From an uncultured Eubacteriales bacterium (lineage in GTDB: Bacteria; Bacillota; Clostridia; Christensenellales; Aristaeellaceae): DNA of 33,325 nucleotides. The notes below the pieces were generated by a model. That model saw only the letters and a program-made list of their open reading frames with translations. It was not told the DNA's origin and made no database searches. Location of the stretch: NCBI GenBank assembly GCA_902765305.1, contig CACWZI010000066.1, positions 1 through 33,325 of the forward strand, written 5' to 3'. Shown one piece after another: positions 29,040-33,325 of the stretch. The translations under genes and the position numbers were made by a program. Each line of letters begins with the position of its first letter. The first letter of the stretch is position 1.

Positions 29040-29065
29040 GAAAAAAACCGCCCCTTTCGGGGCGG
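29040..29065 (-). terminator. Terminator of the double-glycine-leader SH3 gene
   Basis: On the minus strand CCGCCCC-GAAA-GGGGCGG followed by an eight-base T tract, 20-odd bases after the stop codon. Confidence 0.9.
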
Positions 29066-29085
29066 CTGCGCCGCTGATCACACCG

Positions 29086-29376
29086 TCAGCCGATGATCTT
29101 GGTATACTTAGAGGATACCCAACCCTTGTGGCCGTGGAAGCTGACCTTGTACCACACCACGTCTCGGTCGTCCCAGCGCTTCTCCTCGAGGTAGGGCACG
29201 GAATCGCCCCGGTACAGTACGCCATAGTCAGCCGTGTCCTTGTCGGGATGCTTGCGCACGTAGGTGTCGCCGCTGACCGCCTTGACGCGCCTGCCGCTGC
29301 TGCTCTTGCCGCCGCTGACCTCTTCCATCTCTTCGATGCTCAGCTCATTGATCTTCATGTTCTCGTTGTTTTCCAT
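29086..29376 (-). CDS. Small SH3-domain protein with a double-glycine (bacteriocin-type) leader
   Basis: A 96-residue protein. Residues 7-23 (MKINELSIEEMEEVSGG) match the leader of peptides exported and cleaved by C39-peptidase ABC transporters: an L/I/M/V-spaced acidic helix ending in Gly-Gly (22-23). After the predicted cut come KSSSGRR and an SH3b-like domain (about 34-95) with TYVRKHPDKDTADYGVLYRG and WYKVSFHGHKGWVSSKYT. The mature product of about 73 residues would be a secreted SH3 domain rather than a typical bacteriocin. AAAGGAGG lies 8 bases before the ATG and a strong terminator follows. No transporter or immunity gene is in the window. Confidence 0.8.
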   Translation of the reverse strand: MENNENMKINELSIEEMEEVSGGKSSSGRRVKAVSGDTYVRKHPDKDTADYGVLYRGDSVPYLEEKRWDDRDVVWYKVSFHGHKGWVSSKYTKIIG

Positions 29377-29578
29377 AATCGTTGCCTCCTTTATTCAGGT
29401 TGATCGTCATTGCTCTCAAGCGAACCCATTATACCCTATCCAGGTTCATCAATGTACAAAACAAATGGGCTTTTGTTGGGCATTTCCTGTCCCGCAGCAG
29501 GGTTGGCGGCCCCGCCGCGCTTCCCTCGCTTGCAGGGCCAGTATAGCAGGGGCGGCGTCACAGAAGCGTCACACGAAC

Positions 29579-29814
29579 AAATACTGATTTGTCGCTCCGC
29601 GACAAATCAGTATTTGAGGGGTTAGGGGTTAGGTTTTAGGGGTTAGGGGCGGACGTTGGGGTGTTTGGATTCTGTTCTGACAGAGGTACGAAGCGGGGTG
29701 TTAAGGAGCTATCACCCGTCTGGCCTACGACAACACCCGGCTATTTCCTAAAACCTAACCCCTAAAACCTAACCCCTGATTCTGATTTATCGAGCACGCT
29801 CGATAAATCAGAAT
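29579..29814. repeat. Composite repeat element, copy 5
   Basis: The left palindrome (29579-29615, arms AAATACTGATTTGTCGC) is followed by GAGGGGTTAGGGGTTAGG units. A core of about 110 bases follows, then CCTAAAACC/CTAACCCC units and the right palindrome (29779-29814, arms ATTCTGATTTATCGAGC). It has the same orientation and end types as copy 2, but the core is unrelated and the AAATCC hairpins are absent. Against copy 2, the right palindrome differs by one compensated pair (G/C to T/A). It ends 15 bases before the -35 box of the thiamine operon promoter. Confidence 0.8.
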
Positions 29815-29829
29815 TTACACGTCCCCCGC

Positions 29830-29858
29830 TTGACAACCTCCGCCCGCAGGCATACAAT
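29830..29858 (+). promoter_or_regulatory. Promoter of the thiXYZ operon
   Basis: TTGACA-N17-TACAAT (-35 at 29830-29835, -10 at 29853-29858). It lies directly upstream of the riboswitch, so transcription starts at its 5' edge. Confidence 0.85.
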
Positions 29859-29868
29859 ATTACTGTAA

Positions 29869-29952
29869 CCGCTGGGGGCGCCGAAAGGCTGAGATGGGCT
29901 TTGCCCGGTCCCTTGGAACCTGAAGTGGATAATCCCACCGTAGGGAAGCGGG
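29869..29952 (+). ncRNA. TPP riboswitch (THI element)
   Basis: Contains the diagnostic thi-box segments GGCTGAGATGGG, CCCTTGGAACCTGA, GTGGATAATCCCACC and GTAGGGAAGCGG. The P1 stem is CCGCT (29869-29873) with AGCGG (29947-29951). The sequence GCGGG (29948-29952) can pair either within P1 or with CCCGC (29978-29982), which overlaps the terminator stem. Bound thiamine pyrophosphate should therefore favour termination. Confidence 0.95.
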
Positions 29953-29978
29953 CTGCGCCGGCTTTGGCGCGCCGTTTC

Positions 29979-30008
29979 CCGCGTGTACGATCGTACAGGC
30001 GGTTTTTT
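29979..30008 (+). terminator. Riboswitch-controlled intrinsic terminator
   Basis: The stem is built from CCGC/GCGG and TGTAC-GATC-GTACA, followed by six T residues (30003-30008). Its 5' part (CCCGC, 29978-29982) is shared with the predicted antiterminator, so it is the expression platform of the TPP riboswitch. Confidence 0.85.
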
Positions 30009-30036
30009 ATGTCCATAAATACAGGAGGGGGTGCCC

Positions 30037-30804
30037 ATGAAGAAAACCTCCCGGGCGGCGCTGCCCGTGCTGGCCATCGTCGCGCTGCTGGCGCTGTGGG
30101 AGGCGCTGGTGCGGATCATGAAGGTGCCCTCCTACGTGCTGCCTGCCCCCACGGCGGTGCTTTCGGCGCTGTGGAAGGACCGGGCGGCGCTTATGCAGCA
30201 TTCCTCCGTCACGGTGGCCGAGGCCCTGATCGGCATGGGCATATCGCTGGTGTGCGCGCTGGCCCTGGGCATGCTGATGGACGTCAGCGAAAAGGTGAAG
30301 GCCATCGTGTATCCGATACTGGTGGTCACCCAGACCGTGCCGATGATCGTGCTCTCCCCCATACTGATACTGTACCTTGGCTTTGGCGCTGCCCCGAAGA
30401 TACTGACCGTGGTGCTGATGTGCTTCTTCCCCATCGTGGTCAGCTTCGCCGACGGCATGGCGCAGATCGACCCCGGCTACGTCAACCTGATCCGCACCTA
30501 CGGCGGAAGCCAATTGCAGGTGTACACCCTGGTGAAGATCCCCTACGCCATGCCGGCGCTGTTCTCCGGGCTGAAGGTGGCGGCCACCTACTCCATCAGC
30601 GGCGCGGTGGTGGGCGAATGGGTGGCCTCCCAGGCCGGCATCGGCTATTACCTGCTGCGGGTCAAGAACAGCTACGCCCTGGACAAGATGTTCGCAAGCG
30701 TGCTGGTCATCATATTGCTGAGCCTGATGATGAATGGGCTGATCACGTTGCTGCAGCGACTGTGTCTGCCTCATTTATATAGGAAAAGAAAAGGGAGGAA
30801 ATGA
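30037..30804 (+). CDS. thiX: ABC transporter permease for a thiamine precursor (ThiX)
   Basis: A 255-residue inner-membrane permease of the binding-protein-dependent type with about six hydrophobic segments. It has the ATPase-contact (EAA-like) loop in IRTYGGSQLQVYTLVKIPYAMP near residues 153-175. The TPP riboswitch and the following thiY and thiZ genes identify it as ThiX, which imports a pyrimidine precursor of thiamine (formylaminopyrimidine or HMP type). ATG 30037 follows AGGAGGGG by 7 bases; the GTG 6 bases upstream is too close to that site. Its stop lies 2 bases before the preferred thiY start. Confidence 0.9.
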   Translation: MKKTSRAALPVLAIVALLALWEALVRIMKVPSYVLPAPTAVLSALWKDRAALMQHSSVTVAEALIGMGISLVCALALGMLMDVSEKVKAIVYPILVVTQTVPMIVLSPILILYLGFGAAPKILTVVLMCFFPIVVSFADGMAQIDPGYVNLIRTYGGSQLQVYTLVKIPYAMPALFSGLKVAATYSISGAVVGEWVASQAGIGYYLLRVKNSYALDKMFASVLVIILLSLMMNGLITLLQRLCLPHLYRKRKGRK

Positions 30805-30806
30805 AT

Positions 30807-31781
30807 ATGAAAAAGACGATCTGCATCCTGCTCGCCGCCATGCTGGCCCTCGCGTCCCTGGGCGCGCTGGCCGAGGCGCCCACCGACGTCACCGTCATAC
30901 TGGACTACATCCCCAACACCAACCACACCGGCATGTATGTGGCGTTGGACAAGGGCTACTACGCCGATGCGGGCCTGAACGTGGAGATCATCGAGCCCAC
31001 CGAGGGCGCCACCAACACGCTGGTGGCCGTGGGCAAGGGCGATTTCGGTATCGCCTACCAGGAGGACGTCACCCTGGCCCGGGCCATGGACGAGCCGCTG
31101 CCCATCCGCGCCATCGCCGCGCTGATCCAGCACAACACCTCCGGCTTCGTATCCTGGGCCGGCAAGAACATCACCTCGGTCAGGGACTTCGAGGGCAAGA
31201 CCTACGCGGGCTGGGGTGGCCCCGGCGAGGAGGCCGTGCTGCGCGCCGTGATGGAGGCCGAGGGCCTGGACTTCTCCACGCTGAACATGGTCATCTCCGA
31301 GGGCAGCTTCACCGCCCTGGAGAAGGACGTGGACCTGATGTGGTTCTTCGAGGCCTGGGACATGGTCACCTGCCAGATGAACAACTTCGAGCTGAACTAC
31401 ATCCCCGTCCGTGAGCTGGACGCCCGGCTGGACTACTACACCCCGGTCATCATCACCAACGAGGCCATGATCGCCGAGCATCCCGACACCGTGAAGGCCT
31501 TCCTGGAGGCCACCCGCAGGGGCTACATGGACGCCATCGCCGATCCGGCGGGCTGCGCCGCCATACTGAACAAGTACGCGCCGGACTACGACCTGCAGTT
31601 CCTGACCGTCTCCCAGGAATACCTGGCCGACAAGTACATGCAGGATACCGACCGCTGGGGCGAGATGAAGCAGAGCGTGTGGGACGGCTACACCGACTTC
31701 ATGGTGGAATACGGCATGCTGGACGCGCCCATCGCCGCCGACCAGCTCTACACCAACGACTTCCTGCCCGAGGCTGAATGA
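30807..31781 (+). CDS. thiY: Thiamine-precursor substrate-binding protein (ThiY, NMT1 family)
   Basis: A 324-residue extracellular binding protein with a signal peptide (about 1-22, no lipobox Cys seen). The NMT1/THI5-like fold starts with VTVILDYIPNTNHTGMYVA and GYYADAGLNVEI. Further conserved features are the GKGDFGIAYQED strand and a tryptophan-rich segment (LMWFFEAWDM). It captures the pyrimidine precursor and delivers it to ThiX. ATG 30807 is preferred because GGGAGG is about 8 bases before it; the in-frame ATG at 30801 nearly touches that site. thiZ follows after 1 base. Confidence 0.9.
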   Translation: MKKTICILLAAMLALASLGALAEAPTDVTVILDYIPNTNHTGMYVALDKGYYADAGLNVEIIEPTEGATNTLVAVGKGDFGIAYQEDVTLARAMDEPLPIRAIAALIQHNTSGFVSWAGKNITSVRDFEGKTYAGWGGPGEEAVLRAVMEAEGLDFSTLNMVISEGSFTALEKDVDLMWFFEAWDMVTCQMNNFELNYIPVRELDARLDYYTPVIITNEAMIAEHPDTVKAFLEATRRGYMDAIADPAGCAAILNKYAPDYDLQFLTVSQEYLADKYMQDTDRWGEMKQSVWDGYTDFMVEYGMLDAPIAADQLYTNDFLPEAE

Positions 31782-31782
31782 T

Positions 31783-32526
31783 ATGAAGCTGAAGGTCGAC
31801 AACATCGCCTTTCGATACGACGAAGAGCCCCTTTTCAAGGGGCTCTCGTTCGACGTGGAAGCGGGCGAATTCGTGTCCATACTGGGGCCGTCGGGCTGCG
31901 GGAAGTCCACAGTGCTGAACCTGCTGGCGGGCATACTCACCCCCGAGGGCGGCAGCATGCTGGTGGACGGCGCGCCCATCAAAGGCATGAGCAGCCACTT
32001 TGCCTACATGCCCCAGAACGACCTGCTGTTTCCATGGAAGACCATCCTGCAAAACGTCTGCCTGCACGGCAGGCTCCACGGCACGGAAAAGGCCGCGCAG
32101 GCCCGGGCCCGGGAGCTGTTTGGCCTGTTCGGGCTGGCCGGATATGAGGACGCCTGGCCCAGCGACCTGTCCGGCGGCATGCGCCAGCGGGCGGCGTTTC
32201 TGCGCACGGCCCTGTGCGACGCCGACATACTGCTGCTGGACGAGCCCTTCGGGGCGCTGGACGTGATCTCCCGGGGGGACATGCAGGACTGGCTGGTGTC
32301 GATGAAGCAGCACCTGGGCCGCACCTGCCTGCTGGTCACCCACGACATCGACGAGGCCATCTTCCTCAGCGACCGCATACTGGTGCTGGGGGGCCGGCCC
32401 GCCGATATCCGAAGCGAATACAGGGTCGTGGAGGCCCACCGCACCCGGGACTGGCTGTACAGCCAGGGCGAGCTGCGCCACAGGCTGCACGACAGCATCC
32501 GGGGACTGGAGGCAAGGCCATGCTGA
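31783..32526 (+). CDS. thiZ: ABC transporter ATPase (ThiZ)
   Basis: A 247-residue nucleotide-binding subunit powering thiamine-precursor import. Walker A GPSGCGKST (about 35-43), Q-loop YMPQNDLLFPW, signature LSGGMRQR, Walker B ILLLDEPFGALD and the switch His in LLVTHDIDEA are all intact. The C-terminal tail is short, as in nitrate/taurine-type ATPases that pair with NMT1 binding proteins. The last 7 bases overlap the start of the TatD-like gene, implying coupled expression. Confidence 0.93.
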   Translation: MKLKVDNIAFRYDEEPLFKGLSFDVEAGEFVSILGPSGCGKSTVLNLLAGILTPEGGSMLVDGAPIKGMSSHFAYMPQNDLLFPWKTILQNVCLHGRLHGTEKAAQARARELFGLFGLAGYEDAWPSDLSGGMRQRAAFLRTALCDADILLLDEPFGALDVISRGDMQDWLVSMKQHLGRTCLLVTHDIDEAIFLSDRILVLGGRPADIRSEYRVVEAHRTRDWLYSQGELRHRLHDSIRGLEARPC

Positions 32527-33284
32527 TCGACGCCCACGCCCATTACCACCGCCCCGACGAGCTGCCCGCCCGCCGGGGCGTGCGCACGCTGTTCTGCGGC
32601 ACGAACCCCGAAACCGCCGCCCAGGTCCTTGCGCTGCGCGGGGATGGCCGGCTGGCCAGCTGCGGCCTGCACCCCTGGCAGGCCGACCGGTTCACCGTGG
32701 CGGACATGCTGCCCTATATCCGGCAGAGCGCCGCCCTGGGGGAGATCGGCCTTGACAGCGTGTGGACGGATGTGGACATGGACATCCAGCGCAGGGCGTT
32801 CACGGCCCAGCTGGACCTGGCCCAACGGCTCGGCATGCCCGTCATACTGCACACCAAGGGCATGGAGGCGGAAATCGCCGACGCCCTGCTGCCCTATTCC
32901 ATGCCGAAGCTGGTGCACTGGTATTCCTGCGGGGAACACCTGGAAAAGTACCTGGCCCGGGACTGCTGGTTCACCGTCGGAGCGGACCATGCGTCCAACC
33001 CTGCCGTACAGGCCGTGCTCAGAAGTGTCCCGACGGACCGGATCATGACCGAGACCGACGGCCTGGAGGCAATCGCCTGGGCCCTGGGCCGGGACGTTGT
33101 GTCGGAGGAAATCAAAGCGGTCATCGAAGGCGAGCTGAAAGCGATTGCCAGCGTCCACGGCATCAGTGTATTCGAGGCGGAAGACCGGGTTGAAGAGAAT
33201 TTTGCGCGGTTTTTGGGTACAAATAATGATTCAAACTTCCCACACCGAAAATGCGTGAAAACGCCTGTCAGTACGGGGAAGTAA
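32520..33284 (+). CDS. TatD-family metal-dependent hydrolase in the thiamine operon
   Basis: A 254-residue TIM-barrel hydrolase. Metal-site motifs are complete: DAHAHYH at the N-terminus, GEIGLDS, ILHTKG, HWYSCG and TETDG. TatD proteins are often DNases or exonucleases; others in the superfamily are amidohydrolases. Placement as the last gene of a TPP-controlled thiXYZ operon, overlapping thiZ by 7 bases, suggests that it may process the imported pyrimidine, by inference. GGAGG lies 7 bases before the ATG. The C-terminal tail after FARFLG (about 18 residues, basic) is longer than usual and may be degenerate. Confidence 0.85.
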   Translation: MLIDAHAHYHRPDELPARRGVRTLFCGTNPETAAQVLALRGDGRLASCGLHPWQADRFTVADMLPYIRQSAALGEIGLDSVWTDVDMDIQRRAFTAQLDLAQRLGMPVILHTKGMEAEIADALLPYSMPKLVHWYSCGEHLEKYLARDCWFTVGADHASNPAVQAVLRSVPTDRIMTETDGLEAIAWALGRDVVSEEIKAVIEGELKAIASVHGISVFEAEDRVEENFARFLGTNNDSNFPHRKCVKTPVSTGK

Positions 33285-33325
33285 GCGAAAAAATAGTCAG
33301 GAAGCGCCTAATAGAGCACGAAAAT

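Overview
The window looks like a chromosomal segment of a GC-rich member of the Clostridia (Bacillota), probably a gut-type lineage. The evidence is the order ylxM-ffh-rpsP-khpA, a DUF421-DUF4363 pair, a TPP-riboswitch thiXYZ operon, strong AGGAGG ribosome binding sites, consensus TTGACA/TATAAT promoters, and abundant palindromic GC-rich intergenic repeats. The exact genus cannot be read from this sequence.

Layout. 1-5.9 kb: ispE and a capA-like wall/capsule gene on the minus strand, then DUF421, DUF4363, a MATE exporter and tadA on the plus strand. 5.9-11.9 kb: an AT-rich island with two large overlapping genes. Gene A fuses a D12-type adenine methyltransferase to a second N6/N4 methyltransferase. 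Gene B joins a zinc-ribbon methyltransferase to a C-terminal Mrr-type nuclease. Together they carry three methylase cores and one nuclease and look like an uncommon restriction-modification or defence module. 11.9-17.4 kb: argG, a GNAT gene, a membrane protein, a Phd/RelE toxin-antitoxin pair, an argH broken by an internal deletion with frameshift, and a DUF2281/PIN toxin-antitoxin pair. 17.4-19.7 kb: ylxM-ffh-rpsP-khpA, transcribed from a promoter whose -35 box lies inside the preceding terminator stem. 20.5-26.4 kb: a 2[4Fe-4S] ferredoxin, a SpoIID-like protein with about six SH3-like repeats, a peptidoglycan-binding protein with an apparently inactive NlpC/P60 domain, a TrmN6-like methyltransferase and a cupin. 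26.5-29.4 kb: two paralogous secreted proteins whose mRNAs share a structured 5' leader, and a small SH3 protein with a double-glycine leader. 29.8-33.3 kb: TPP riboswitch, thiX, thiY, thiZ and a TatD-like hydrolase.

Running through the window is a family of composite repeat elements (about 1-94, 943-1188, 3926-4085, 19844-20145, 29579-29814). Most combine perfect palindromes, telomere-like TTAGGGG tracts in inverted orientation, and small AAATCC/GGATTT hairpins. The palindromes show compensatory base changes between copies. One copy has supplied the last codons of ispE. A second repeat family (TGTAGCGGCG palindromes) appears once at 25.9 kb and as a 75-bp tandem array at 27.5 kb.

The strongest candidates for something undescribed are the methyltransferase/Mrr two-gene system, the composite repeat family, the shared RNA leader of the secreted paralogs, and the double-glycine-leader SH3 protein. 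All functional statements come from reading motifs by eye; no database search was possible.
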